Shown one piece after another: positions 32,062 through 43,744 of a stretch of 64,000 bases of DNA. How positions within the stretch are numbered: the first letter of the stretch is position 1; each line of letters begins with the position of its first letter. Made by a program: the position numbers and the translations under genes. This DNA is from Anolis sagrei (taxonomy: Eukaryota > Chordata > Lepidosauria > Squamata > Anolidae): assembly GCF_037176765.1 (NCBI RefSeq), contig NC_090026.1:127366252-127430251 (forward strand). The letters run 5' to 3'. The notes beneath the pieces are model-generated. The model was not told the origin of the DNA. It was given only the letters and a program-made list of their open reading frames with translations, and did not search any database.

Positions 32062-33000
32062 TTCATAGAATGATGGAATCATAGAATTGGAAGAGACCTC
32101 ATGGGCCATCCATCCAATCCAACCCCCTGTCAAGAAGCAGGACAATCGTAAACAAAGCATCCCTGACAGATGGCCATCCAGCCTCTGCTTAAAAGTCTCC
32201 AAAGAAGGAGCCTTCACCACACTCTGAGGTAGAGAGTTCCACTGCTGAACAGCTCTCACAGTCAGGAAGTTCTTCCTAATGTTAGGTGGAATCTCCTTTC
32301 TTGTAGTTTGAAGCCATTGTTCTAGTCTCCAGGGCAGCAGAAAACAAGCTTGCTCCTCGCTCCCTATGACTTCCTCTCACATATTTATACATGGCTATCA
32401 TATCTTCTCTCAGCCTTCTCTTCTTCAGTCTAAACATGCTCAGCTCTTTAAGCTGCTCCTCATAGGGCTTGTTCTCCAGACCCTTGATCATTTTAGTCAT
32501 CCTCCTCTGGACACATTCCAGCTTGTCAACATCTTCCTTCAATTGCGGTGCCCAGGATTGGACACAATATTCCTGGTATGGACTGAGCAACACATAATAG
32601 AGCATGGGGAGCATGACTTCCCTGGATCTTGACACTAGATTTCTATTAATGCACGCCAAAATCCCATTGGCTTTTTTGCCACCACATGACATCCCTGGCT
32701 CATGTTCACCTTCCTCCCCATGAGGACACCAAGATCTTTTTCACAGGTACTGCTCTCAAGCCATGTGCCCCCCATTCTGTCTCTTTGCATTTCATTTTTT
32801 TTCTGCCTAAGTGGAGTATCTTGCATTTGTCCCTGTTGAACTTCATTTTGCTAGTTTGGGCCCATCATCTCTCTAATCTGTCAAGATAATTTGAATTCTG
32901 CTCCTGACCTCTGGAGTATTGGCAATCCCTCCCAATTTGGTGTTGTCTGCAGACTTGATGATCATGCCTTCTAACCCTTCAGGATTTTGATTAAACCTGC
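32062..33000 (-). mobile_element. CR1 LINE, 3' end with thumb region
   Basis: The longest CR1 tract. On the minus strand it holds [20 protein letters not shown] (the degenerate FADD site region), [40 protein letters not shown], and [20 protein letters not shown]. It ends in an ATTCTATGATTCC-type terminus. Several frame breaks. Confidence 0.88.
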
Positions 33001-33274
33001 ACGTACTATTTCTTATTGGCCACAAGGAGGCAATCTCTGGATTGGTGTCCACTTCAAATCCAATGCAAAAATAAAAGAGCCACATGGGAGAGCTGTCCAT
33101 GAGCAAAGAGGTTCCCAACCTTTTTTGAGTCAGGATCCCATTGTGTAGAGGCAAAGTGACACATTAAAATAGGCTTTTTGATAGAGTAAATGAAAACACG
33201 TTGGATCCGCTTGGAGGTCACCAAAATCAATTCTAGCCTTTGGGAAAAAGAAAGAGGGGTTCTCTGGTATGTTC

Positions 33275-34672
33275 CACAATTAGGATTTTTACTGCTAAAA
33301 TTCTACCACAATTTATTCATTGACCTTGCAAAGGCATTTGACACAATTAATTGCAGTGCTCTCAGGACCATTCTCCAAAAAATCGGGTGCCCTGACAAAT
33401 TTGTGGGCCTCCTGCAGCTCCTCCAAAATGACATGATGGCAACAGTCTTGGACAGTAATGGGTCCCAAAGTGACCCATTTAAGGTGGAATCAGGTGTCAA
33501 ACAGGGATGTGTGATTGCCCTAGCCTTATTTGCTATCTTCATCACTATGATACTTCATCTTGTTGATGGGAAGCTTCCCACCAGAGTGGAAATCATCTAT
33601 CAGACAGATGGACACTATTTAACCCCAGCAGACTAAAAGCAAAAACTAGGGTTACAACAACATCTGTTACAGAACTCCAATATGCTGATGACAGCATCGT
33701 CTGTGCACATTCAGAAGAAGACCTACAAGCCACTCTAAACACCTTTGCAGAAGCATATGAGAAGTTCGGCCTGCCATTAAACATCGAGAAAACCAAAGTG
33801 CTCTTCCAGCAATCACCAGCCAATCCCTTTCCAATGCCAGAAGTACAGTTTAATGGTGTAACATTAGAAAATGTTGGCCATTTCCACTCCCTTGGCAGCC
33901 TCCTCTCAACAAAAGTCAACATTAACACTGAAATACAACACCGCCTGAGCTCTGCGAGTGCAGCATTTTTCTGAATGAAGCAGAGAGTGTTTGAGGATCA
34001 TGACATCCATAGGGACACCAATGTGCTTGTTGATAAAGCTATTGTCCTCCCAACCCTGCTATATGCTTGCAAAACGTGGACTGTCGACAGACATCACACT
34101 CAACTCCTGGAATGATTCCATCAGCATTGCCTCCGAAAAATCCTGCAAATCTCTTGGGAAGTCAGGCAGATAAATGTCAGCATGCTGGAAGAAGAAGCAA
34201 AGACCACCAGCACTGAAGCGATGCTTCTCTGCCATCAACTCTGCTGGACTGGCCACGTTGTCCGAATGCCTGATCACTGTCTCCCAAAGCAGTTACTAGA
34301 CTCCCAATGGGACATGTAACATTGTTGGACAGGAAAAGAGATTGAAAGATGGGCTTAAAGCCAGCCATAAAAACTGTGGAATAGACACTGAAAACTTGGA
34401 GGCTCTGGCCCTGGAGTGCTCTAACTGAAGGTCAGCTGTGACCATCAGTGCTGCAGAATTCGAAGAGGCCTGAAGGGTGACAGGGAGAAACATGCCAAGG
34501 CATATCAAGCCAAGCCTGACCAGGACCACCTTCCACCTGGAAATAGATGTCCTCACTACGAGAGAACATGCGGATCAAGAATAGGGCTCCACAGCCACCT
34601 ATGGACTCACTGCCAAGACACTGCACTTGAAGGACAATCATCCTCAGGCTACAAGGGATTGCCTAAGTAAGT
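33275..34672 (+). mobile_element. LINE-Z, reverse transcriptase to 3' end
   Basis: The most complete copy of this LINE. FIDLAKAFDTINCSALRTIL (RT motif A), SGVKQGCVIALALFAIFITM (motif B), then a frame break, ELQYADDSIVCAHSEED (motif C, YADD, about 33679), NIEKTKVLFQQSPANPFPMP, YACKTWTVDRHH, GLKASHKNCGIDTENLEALA and a finger-region remnant. It ends with TAAGTAAGTAAATAAG. It is a decayed APE-type LINE with a C2H2 finger after the RT; I do not assign the clade. Confidence 0.82.
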
Positions 34673-34679
34673 AAATAAG

Positions 34680-34990
34680 CACAACAGTTGCTATATGGAG
34701 CAGAAATATGGGGACAAGGTAACACGAAGCAGGTTGAGTGTCTCAATAATAAGTTTGTAAGAGCTCTTTTAGCCCTTCCTCCTGGGCTCAATCTTGGTTG
34801 GCCCTGCTCCATCGGTATTTTGATGGATCAACAACAACCCCATTGCAGTTGGATAAGAAGGTGATTAGAGATTAAAATCTTTGAGATGGATGCATCTGAC
34901 AACTTGTGGGCTAGTAAACAGCAAGGTTTCACTACTTGGTATCCCCTAATAAAGAGTGACCAATATTGCCCTCAGTATCTTCAAGACTGG
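34680..34990 (+). mobile_element. LINE fragment related to the one at 55470
   Basis: Codes for LYGAEIWGQG and NNKFVRALLALPPGLNLGWP, resembling the LLYGAQLGPF and SKFLRSALQVPICVS region of the LINE at 55470. No ends visible. Confidence 0.45.
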
Positions 34991-35785
34991 GGTAAAAATT
35001 GCTGGAAGAAACAATAACAACCTTAGATATGCAGATGGCCGAAAGCGAGGAGGAGCTGAGGAGCCTTCCAATCAAGGTGAAAGAAGAAAGTGCAAAAGCT
35101 GGGTTGCAGCTAAACATCAAAAAATCCAAGATGATGGCAACAAGAATGATTGACAACTGGGAAATAGAGGGAGAAAACGTGGAGACAGTGACAGACTTTG
35201 TATTTCTGGGTGCAAAGATGACTGCAGATGCAGACTGTGGCCAGGAAATCAGAAGACGCTTCCTTCTTGGGAGGAGAGCAATGTCCAGTCTCAACAAAAT
35301 AGTGAAGAGTAGAGACATCAGACTGGCAACGAAGATCCGCATAGTTAAAGCAATGGTATTCCCTGTAGTAACCTGCAGATGTGAGAGCTGGGCAATAGGG
35401 AAGGCTGAGCGAAGGAATATAGAATAGAACTGTGGTGTTGGAGGAAAGTGCTGAGAGTGCCTTGGAGAAGATCCAACCAGTCCATACTTCAGGAAATAAA
35501 GCCCGACTGCTCACTGGAGGGAAGGATACTAGAGGCAAAGATGAAGTACTTTGGCCACATCACGAGAAGACAGGAAAGCTTAGAGAAGACAATGATGCTG
35601 GGAAAATGGAAGGAAAAAGGAAGAGAGGCTGACCAAGGGCAAGATGGACGGATGGTATCCTTGAAGTGACTGGATTGACCTTGAAGGAGCTGGGGGTGGT
35701 GACGGCCGACAGGGAGCTCTAGCATGGGATGGTCCATGAGGTCACGAAGAGTTGGAAATGACTAAACAAATGAACAACAACAGGG
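34991..35785 (+). mobile_element. BovB LINE, ORF2 C-terminal third
   Basis: LRYADGRKRGGAEEPSNQGE remnants and a 142-codon frame with LQLNIKKSKMMATRMIDNWE, VTDFVFLGAKMTADADCGQE, SRDIRLATKIRIVKAMVFPV, then GHITRRQESLEKTMMLGK. It ends AACAACAACA. Several small deletions relative to the copy at 57616. Confidence 0.88.
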
Positions 35786-35799
35786 AGCACACAACTCCC

Positions 35800-36790
35800 A
35801 TGTTGCGTCAGCTCCACTAATGCCAGTTTGCTACCGGGCACAATTCAAAGTGCTGGCTTTGGCCTATAAAGCCCTAAATGGCCCTGGCCCAATCTACCTG
35901 TCCAAATGCATCTCCCTCTATTTATTTACCACATTTGTATACAGGAGTCAACTCAGGACAGTTCACAGTTGGCAACAATTTGATGCCTCAACAATTGTAA
36001 ACAAATAAAAAAGCATAAAATACTGTTAAAAACATTTAGCATAAAATATAAAAATATAAAAAACGTACAAAGCCATAAAAACATTGTCGTGAGCCATATA
36101 GCCTGAAAAACCTTCAACAACCCAGTGATTCCAGCCATGAAATCCTTCGACAATACATTGTCATGAGCGTCTCCTTGTCAAAATCATTATTCAATTGCAT
36201 TATCAAGTCGTTCCATGATTTAGTATAATTATGCTGCATTAGCAAAGTCTTGCTCAAAAAGCCAGGTTTTAACCTTTCTTCAAAACGTCAGAAGGGAGGG
36301 GGCTGATCTTATATCCCTAGGCAGGGTGTTCCACAGTCGAGGGGCCACCACTGAGAAGGCCCTGTCTCTCTTCCCCACCAAACGCTTCTGTGAGGACTGA
36401 GAGCAGGGTCTCCCCAGAAGATCTTAACATCCTAATGTCCTCTATGAATCACCATGGCGACTAAGGTCTTCCTGGGGGGCCCTACTCTCGGTCCCACCAC
36501 CATCACAGGCACAATTGGCAGGGATGTCTCTCGTCCCTGCCAAACGCATCTGCGAGGAAGGCGGGACCAAGAGCAGGGCCTCCCCAGAAGATCTTAACGT
36601 CTTAACATCCTCTATGAACCACCGTGGCGACTAAGATCTTCGAGGGAGGCCCTACTCTTGGTCCCACCACCATCACAGGCACAATTGGCGGGGATGAGAG
36701 AGAGGGCCTTTTTTGGTGATTTTTCCTCGGCTATCGAACTCTCTTCCTGGTGAGATTGGATCAGCTCCTATCCTTTGGACTCTTCCTGGG
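35800..36790 (+). mobile_element. Mosaic of L2 fragments
   Basis: FKVLALAYKALNGPGPIYLS at 35830 starts an L2 RT end. 35925-36080 is a reversed 3' tail and 36090-36165 a foldback-MITE arm. 36290-36790 holds AKTLLKKPGF-type and GAPLLRRPCL-type non-coding L2 text with a direct duplication: the 115-base block around CAGAAGATCTTAACATCC recurs from 36545. It is heavily rearranged. Confidence 0.6.
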
Positions 36791-36924
36791 AAAATGTTTT
36801 TTGTGATCCTACACATGTATATAGCACTACATGTATAGCTCCACACCTTGCGATCACATGTACATAGCACAGTTCCACATCTTGCCATCACCAGTCTGAA
36901 ATTTGAGAGGTGTGCTCTCAAATG

Positions 36925-37042
36925 ACTCAGTTTTAAGGAAATCCAAAGACCTTTAATCTGAGGCAGCCCCGGCGTCCCGTTGGGTACACAGAATTTATGT
37001 CCTGTCTACAGTCTTATGCACAGGCCCAGCGTGCGACAGCAC
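36925..37042 (+). mobile_element. LTR family 3 fragment (3' end)
   Basis: GGCAGCCCCGGCGTCCCGTT, then ACAGGCCCAGCGTGCGACAG and CACA match the end of the solo LTR at 41075-41905. Only about 118 bases remain. Confidence 0.6.
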
Positions 37043-37048
37043 AGACAG

Positions 37049-37115
37049 TGTTTCTCAACCTTCCTAATGCCGTGACCCCTTAATGCAGTTCCTCATGTTG
37101 TGGTGACCCCTACAT
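37049..37115 (+). mobile_element. SPIN-like hAT end fragment
   Basis: CAGTGTTTCTCAACCTTCCTAATGCCGTGACCCC is the same terminus as at 48068 and, reversed, 52076. Truncated at about 37115. Confidence 0.65.
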
Positions 37116-37149
37116 GTGTCGTCATTTTTATTAATGACTTGATTGAAGG

Positions 37150-37470
37150 TTTAGATCTTGGAACCAGTTCAAGGTCAGCTTCTGTGTAATCACCATCCAG
37201 GCCTTGAAGTAGTTCCAGGGCTTACAATCTAATCATCTGCACAGCGAAATTGCATTCTTAAATACCAGCTTCAAGCTGACCTAAGTGGTCAGTGTAGATG
37301 TGCCCTTTTTCCAAGCCTTTGTTTCCTTCCATGTGCTTGGCATCACACGGGGCATCAGGAAGTATATCCCAGAAACATCAGACTCTAAGACAGTTATATT
37401 TTTTTAAAAAAAGTTTTACATATTCAGTGCTTAAACATTCTTATACTTATCACAAATTATACATAGAACA
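37150..37470. repeat. Dispersed repeat X, copy without the CR1
   Basis: Matches 8190-9040 closely but reads CTTCTGTGTAATCACCATCC straight through the point where the other copy has the CR1 insertion. This is a paralogous empty site. The tail becomes AT-rich at 37400. Confidence 0.65.
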
Positions 37471-37479
37471 TATATGTAT

Positions 37480-38512
37480 TAATATAACATTCCATCCTCC
37501 TGCAAGACAGAGGTCCTACTGGTCAGTCGTAAGTCCAAACAGGGTATAGGGTTGCAGCCTGTGTTAGATGGGGTTACACTCCCCCTGAAGACGCAGGTTC
37601 GCAGCTTGGGAGTGATCCTGGACTCATCGCTGAGCCTGGAAGACCAGGTCTCAGCGGTGGCTGGGAGAGCTTTTGCACAATTAAAGCTTGTGCGCCAGCT
37701 GCACCCGTACCTTGGGAAGTCGGATCTGGCCACAGTGGTCCACGCTCTTGTTACATCCCGAACAGATTACTGCAACGCACTCTACGTGGGGTTGCCTTTG
37801 AAGACTGCTCAGAAACTTCAACTAGTCCAATGGGCGGCAGCTAGACTACTCACTGGAGCATCATACAGGGAGCATACCACCCCTCTGTTACGTCAGCTCC
37901 ACTGGCTGCCGATCCAGTTCCAAGCACAATTCAAAGTGCTGGTTTTGACCTACAAAACCCTATACGGCTCCGGCCCAACATATCTGTCCGAACGCATCTC
38001 CCTCTACGTCCCACCTCCGAGTCTGAGACCTTCTGGGGAGGCCCTGCTCTCGACCCCACCTCTATCACAAGTGAGATTGGTGGCGACGAGAAGCAGGGCC
38101 TTCTCAGCAATGGCCCCTCACCTGTGGAATTCACTCCCCGGGGAAATTAGGTCATCGACATCCCTCCTCTCCTTCAGAAGGAAATTAAAAACATGGTTGT
38201 GGGACCAGGCTTTCGGGCAATCTGGCAGTTAGACAAGGACAATGATGACTAGAGAATATGGAATGAATTTATGGACTCTGAGATGGTGAACACTGAGTAC
38301 TGACTGGTTTTTATTGATTTTTATTGATTTTCTTGTATAAAGTGACTGTTTAATTGTTATAATTGCTGTATACATGTTTTATCCATTGTTTATGTGTATC
38401 GCTGGCATCGAATTGTGCCTTTTGTAAGCCGCCCTGAGTCCCCCCTCGGGGGTTGAGAAGGGCGGGGTAGAAATGTGTAAAATAAATAAATAAATAAATA
38501 AATAAATAAAAT
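37480..38512 (+). mobile_element. L2 LINE, RT C-terminus and complete 3' end
   Basis: The best-preserved L2: a 226-codon open frame with VRSLGVILDSSLSLEDQVSA, SRTDYCNALYVGLPLKTAQK, LHWLPIQFQAQFKVLVLTYK, AFSAMAPHLWNSLPGEIRSS and KLKTWLWDQAF. It continues into the 3' UTR GCCGCCCTGAGTCCCCCCTC, GAAGGGCGGGGTAGAAATG and an (AAAT)n tail at 38482-38510. It is 5'-truncated and lacks the catalytic RT motifs. The open state suggests it is the youngest L2 here. Confidence 0.93.
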
Positions 38513-38639
38513 TCTGTCCAATCATCTAGTGCTGACCATTCACCCTAGAACAGCTAATTTCAATACTTATTTCCAAAATGCTGCTGTTTCTATTACAGGT
38601 TTGGTCCCCTTACCTTCTATGTATGCATATTCTATCAAT

Positions 38640-38932
38640 AACAGAAAACAGAATGTTGGAGGACAGGAAAAGAGATTTAAAGATGGGCTCAAAGCCAACC
38701 TTAAAAACTCTGGCATAGACACTGAGAACCGGGAAGACCTGGCCCTTGAGTGCTCCAGTTGGAGGTCAGCTGTGACCAGCAGTGCTGCAGAATTTGAAGA
38801 GGCACGAATGGAGGGTAAAAGAGAGAAATGTGCCATGAGGAAGGCGTGTCAAGCCAACCCCGACCGGGACCACCTTCCCCCTGGAAACCAATGCCCTCAC
38901 TGCAGGAGAAGATGCAGATCGGCAATCTTTTG
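38640..38932 (+). mobile_element. LINE-Z fragment (pre-finger to finger)
   Basis: An open frame with NVGGQEKRFKDGLKANLKNS, GIDTENREDLALECSSWRSA, QANPDRDHLPPGNQCPHCRR, cut at 38932 before the finger histidines. Confidence 0.8.
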
Positions 38933-39039
38933 TTGAGAGGGGATTAGATGTCCAGATTGCTCCAGGCACTTCCAGGTTATCAAATGCTAGTCAAGATGGT
39001 CAGTTGAAACATTCACACTTAGCTCCAGCAGACAAGAGT

Positions 39040-39041
39040 CC

Positions 39042-39074
<33 letters not shown>

Positions 39075-39300
39075 CATCATCATCTTTATTTGTACCACGC
39101 TAACATCTCCTGAAGGATTCGGTGCAGCTTACAAAGGCCAAGGCCCTCAATAAAACAACAGCATAACAAATACAACAGTAAAACTCAGAAAGCAAACCAA
39201 TAAACATTAAAGCAATAACAGTAAAACATTAAACAATAACATCATGACACATTTAAAACTAAGGGGCAGGCCAAATGTAATGAATAAAATTAAAAGTGCT
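39040..39300 (-). repeat. L2-type 3' tail with ATT repeat
   Basis: ATT repeats (39044-39073) then the reversed tail TGTACCACGCTAACATCTCC. The internal A-rich stretch (ATAAAACAACAGCATAACAA) matches the copy at 30310. Confidence 0.6.
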
Positions 39301-39539
39301 GGACATGACAGGTGAAATGTAAGGATTTTAGGGTAGGTGCGATGTGCAGGCAATCTTAAGTCTCTAATAAAGTGCGTTTGGGACATGATGCTGAGAGTTT
39401 CCTATTCTGGAAAGGCACACTGGAACAGCCAGGTCTTCAAGCTCTTCCTAAAGGCTGCCAACGTTGGGGCTTGTCCCACCCTTTGTCCCACCCTGGTTTT
39501 TCCACAGATATATAAATCCATTTTCCTAATTCTAACAGA

Positions 39540-39682
39540 CCTCACTACCTCTGAAGATGCTTGCCATAGATGCAGGTGAAACGTCAGGAGAGAATGCCTC
39601 TAGAACATGGCCATATAGCCCGAAAAAAAACCTACAACAACCCAGTGATTCTGGCCATGAAAGCCTTTGACAATACATTCCT
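39540..39682 (-). repeat. Foldback MITE, one arm
   Basis: GATGCTTGCCATAGATGCAG, GAAACGTCAGGAGAGAATGC, ACCCAGTGATTCTGGCCATG and CTTTGACAATACA: the right half of the palindromic element at 42045. Confidence 0.75.
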
Positions 39683-39776
39683 CTGGACACATTCCAGTTT
39701 GTTAATATCTCTCTTGAATTGGACACAATATTCCAGGTAAAGTGGTCTAACCAAGGCAGAATAGAGCATGGGGAGC
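39683..39776 (-). mobile_element. CR1 fragment
   Basis: CTCTGGACACATTCCAGTTTG to GAATAGAGCATGGGGAGCA, a short piece of the reversed CR1 coding region, joined directly to BovB at 39777. Confidence 0.75.
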
Positions 39777-40348
39777 AGTGACAGACTTTGTATTCCTAGG
39801 TGCACAAATTATTGCAGACGCAGCCTGCAGCCAGGAAATCAGAAGACGTTTCCTTCTTGGGAGGAGAACAATGACCCATCTTGATAAAATAGTGAAGAGT
39901 AGAGACATCACACTGGCAACGAAAATCTGCTTAGTTAAAGCAATGCTATTCCCTGTAGTAACCGGCAGATGTGAGAGCTGGATCAGAAGGAAGGCTGAGT
40001 GAAGGAGGAGAGATGCTTTTGAACTGTGGTGTTGGAGGAAAGTGCTGAGAGTGCCTTGGACTGCGAGAAGATCCAATCATTCCATACTTCAGGAAATAAA
40101 GCCTGACTGCTCATTGGAGGGAAGGATACTAGAGACAAAGTTGAAGTACTTTGGCCACATCATGAGGAGCTTAGAGAAGAAAATGATGCTGGGGAAAATG
40201 GAAGGAAAAAGGAATAGGGTCCGACCAAGGCCAAGGTGGATGGATGGTATCCTTGATTGGATTGACTCGGAAGGAGCTGGGGGTGGTGACGGTCGACAGG
40301 GAGCTCTGGCGTAGGCTGGTCCATGAGGTCACAAAGAGTCAGAAATGA
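39777..40348 (+). mobile_element. BovB LINE, ORF2 C-terminus
   Basis: VTDFVFLGAQIIADAACSQE, GRRTMTHLDKIVKSRDITLA, VPWTARRSNHSILQEIKPDC and a decayed end. Small deletions, for example within the GHIMR-SLEK stretch. No clear flanking duplication. Confidence 0.87.
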
Positions 40349-41069
40349 CATAAGACAGTCTGGCTTTACTCATTGACAGATGAGATGGAAGTCCATGAAC
40401 TATTTGAACCTTTATGTGTATTGTGTGGTTATTCACCCCTCAGATTAACAACCTACATATTATTTTGAGAAACTCTAGATTGTGAAAGCATGTGCTTTCC
40501 CAACAATAATTTGCCTGTACATGGAGATGTGAGGCTGAAACTGCATCTGGGGCAGATGGGTATCTAGCCAAGTGGGCAGTATGGAGCAGCAGAAAGTGGC
40601 CAGAAGCCACAGCGCATCACAGGTATGCACCCAACCCTATCTCACACCCCAAACACTCTACCCAGTGCTGTTGAGACACATTATAAACCTTATGAGTCAC
40701 CTGGAAGACAAACATCAGCTCCCTAAAGCTGAAACGAGGCTAATTTCCATGCAAGGACTTGCACAGTAAAATATTGTTTAGTAATCTCTGTATAAAGTAA
40801 TGTTTGTTGCCCTCTTAAATGGTTATTTTGTGTTAGAGAGTGGTGTTAGGGCATGTAAAAATCAGTTGGTGGGTGTGTTAACTGAAAATGCAAAGCCCGG
40901 GGAGCTAGCTGAGCCTGGGAGTTTTGGCAACAGTTACATATTTAGGCTTTAGCTGTGCAGGAGCTAGCAGAGAGACAGTTCTTGCTTCATGAGCTGCTGG
41001 AAGAAGGTCTTCAACATGGACACCCAAAGAACATTTGAATTTCTCTCAAAGGATATTGTGTGAGTCAAT
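40349..41069. other. No gene recognised; may include the flank of another LTR
   Basis: No coding frame of note. Sequence on both sides of the LTR at 41075 (40850-41069 and 41906-42030) could be one older repeat that ends TAGCAAGACA, but its ends were not fixed. Confidence 0.3.
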
Positions 41070-41074
41070 GTAAC

Positions 41075-41905
41075 TGTGCTGCCACACGCTGGGCCTGTAA
41101 TAATTGACTTTTTAAACAGGACGTGCTCTTTGTGCCCAGCAGGGAGCTGGGGTGCCACTGGTGAGAGGCCTTCAAGGATTTTCTCATACACAGTCTTTAA
41201 AGAGCTTGAAGTATCTAACAAAGTTCTTTATTATTGCTTAGATCTTCAATAAAACAAGAAACACTTCTTGGATCTTCAACAGATTAAACAAATGCTGCTT
41301 AACTTGCCCCCAAAATGGACAGGCACCTTGCTTGGAGAACTATTTCTTTCTTTAACAAGGAAAACCCCCTTTTAACCCCTCCCAGGCAATCTACTGTCTA
41401 AGCTTTGCTGATGTAGGTTCTACTACCGGTTCCAATCTGCGTCTTGGGTCCCAAGTAGACCTACCAGTCAAGGCAATGTAGATTCTCCAGCTGGAGTTCT
41501 TTGGGTATGAAAAACGGTTTTCTTCTGAAACTTTAGGACTGTTTCCCTCAGATGCTGTAAAGCTGAGAGGCTGTAAGCTCCCAGCCAGAGCTTTGGGTCT
41601 GTTTTCCCCCGGAATTTCTGCCCCGGATGCTGTAGGAAATGAAGCTTTTCTACGGATGGAGCTAATCCACATCCTGTAGCTTAGCTTTCCACTATAAAAC
41701 TGAACTAAAAATGGCTCCCTCTCTTCCCATGGCCCCGGGGAAAGGGGCGGAACCAAAACTTAACAATGATAGACAGGTGGCTAACCCTATGATTGCAAAC
41801 CAAGGGAAGCCACCTTGTTGCAAATGCATGGAACCTTGGAATATATGTAAACACTCAATAGAAAGAAAATGAAGCTGAAGCTCCTGATACAGCCGTACCA
41901 GCACA
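41075..41905 (-). mobile_element. Solo LTR, family 3 (fossil)
   Basis: On the minus strand TGTGCTGGTACGGCTG to GTGTGGCAGCACA, flanked by perfect GTAAC repeats (41070-41074 and 41906-41910). Contains AATAAAG about 160 bases before its 3' end. Relatives lie at 60029-60807 and 36925-37042. It has no internal region. Confidence 0.85.
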
Positions 41906-42044
41906 GTAACTGTTCACATGACTGTATATATATTGCTCTGCATTACAAAGAGTAAACGCCTTGTTCTTTACTGATCATCTGCATGGCATATTTTCTTTCG
42001 GTAGCAAGACAGTGAGTGAACTGGTAAAAGCATGAACGACACAT

Positions 42045-42290
42045 AGAATGTATTGTCGAAGGCTTTCATGGCTGGAATCACTCAGTTCTTGTGGGTTTTT
42101 TTCGGGCTATATGGCCATGTTCTAGAGGCATTTCTCCTGACGTTTCGCCTGCATCTATGGCAAGCATCCTCAGAGGGTGAGGACCTCACCCTCTGAGGAT
42201 GCTTGCCATAGATGCAGGCGAAACGTCAGGAGAAATGCCTCTAGAACATGGCCATATAGCCCGAAAAAAACCCACAAGAACTGAGAGACA
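42045..42290. repeat. Foldback MITE with a perfect 205-bp palindrome
   Basis: 42081-42285 is identical to its own reverse complement apart from the single central base A at 42183. The arms are 102 bases each, from CTCAGTTCTTGTGGG to CCCACAAGAACTGAG. 42045-42080 is the outer arm TGTATTGTCGAAGGCTTTCATGGC, whose partner is missing on the right. Decayed single arms occur at 7898, 11110, 36090, 39540 and 47265-47950. Confidence 0.95.
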
Positions 42291-42390
42291 CATAGAATCA
42301 TAGAATCATAGAATCAAAGAGTTGGAAGAGACCTCATGGGCCATCCAGTCCAACCCCATTCTGCCAAGAAGCAGGAATATTGCATTCAAC
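42291..42390 (-). mobile_element. CR1 3'-terminal fragment
   Basis: Three ATAGAATC units and GAGTTGGAAGAGACCTCATG to GAATATTGCATTCAA. Confidence 0.85.
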
Positions 42391-42770
42391 ATACTCTTGA
42401 TCCAACATACTCAACAGCCATGTTGACTCAGGAATTTGGAGATTTGCAGAAACAAAAAGCCCACAACAGAGCAACTTGTCAATCTGTTGTCTCTATTCAA
42501 AAAGCTCTTGCTGGTAGGAGGAGCAATGCCACCATAGAGCTATGGAGTTTAACTCTATGGTCCTATGGCCTATGCCAAATGATTTGCCCAAAGAAAACAA
42601 TTTCAAACATTGCGCTTGGAGATTGCACTATTCTGTGTTACAAACCCAATTTTACCCATCACATTTGCAAACTGTGCTCACTTTTAAAAGAGTCTTGAAG
42701 ACTAGAAGGAAGTTGTTCCTTTCAAACATGACTGGTGGCTTTTTGATGCACGTCAAAAATGGCTGATGAC
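42391..42770. other. No recognised feature
   Basis: A gap between two CR1 pieces with no repeat that I know and no credible gene. Confidence 0.35.
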
Positions 42771-42771
42771 C

Positions 42772-43475
42772 TAGAATCATAGAATCCTAGGGTTGGAAAA
42801 GACTTTGGGGGGCATCCAGTCCAACCCCCTTTCAAGAAGCAGGTAAATTGCATTCAAAGCACCCCCAACAGGTGGTCATCCAGCCTCTATTTCAAAGCCT
42901 CCAAAGAAGGAGCCTCCAACACATTCCAGGGCAGAGAGTTCCACTGCTGAATGGCTCTCACAGTCAGGAAGTTCTTCCTAATGTTCAGATGGAATCTCCT
43001 TTCTTGTAGTTTGAAACCATTGCTCTATTGTGTCCTAGTCTCTAGGGCAGCAGAAAACAAGCCTGCTCCCTCCTCCCTATGACTTCCCCTCACATCTTGA
43101 TCCATGGCCCTCAACATGTCTCCTCTCAGCCTTCTGTTCTTCAGGCTAAACATGTCCAGCTCTTAAAGCTGCTCCTCATAGGGCTTGTTCTCCAGACCCT
43201 TGATTCTTTGAGTCCCTCTCCTCTGGACACATTCCAGCTTAGAGTTAACATCTCCCTTCGTTTATGGTGCCCAGAATGGGACACAGTGTGATTCCAGATG
43301 TGGTCTGACCAAGGCAGGATAGAGCATGGGGAGCATGACTTCCACATCCTAGTCTCCAGGGCAGCAGAAAACGAGCCTGCTTCCTCCTCCCTATGACTTC
43401 CCCTCACATATTTATACTTGGCCCTCATCATGTCTCTTCTCAGCCTTCTCTTCTGCAGGCTAAACATGCCTAGCA
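42772..43475 (-). mobile_element. CR1 LINE, old copy with an internal duplication
   Basis: The ATAGAATCCTAGGGTTGGAA end, then the usual C-terminal coding with many substitutions. The block around CCTAGTCTCYAGGGCAGCAG and TGACTTCCCCTCACAT occurs twice (43033-43150 and 43348-43465), a tandem or recombination duplication. Confidence 0.85.
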
Positions 43476-43744
43476 CCTGTCAAGAGTGTCTGATGACCTG
43501 TTTGATGCTTGCCTCTCTTAACTACTCTTATATACTACTACTAGTATATATTTATTACCTGCCTCATCTTGTGGCTTGAGTATGGTGTGTGTTATGGTGT
43601 CTCGGGTTGTTTTACTCAACACTATACTAAGGAGTAGTTATATGGTCTTATAAATGGCCCTTTGAAGTCAGCCATAAGGCTGAGGTGGCCTTAGGTGGAA
43701 ATGAGTTTGTCATCCCTGTTAGAGAGAAAGAAGCAGCCAATTCA

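Noticed and set aside
37552-38232. 226-codon open frame as a possible host gene
   Set aside because: It is the C-terminus of an L2 reverse transcriptase with its 3' UTR and AAAT tail; no host homology.
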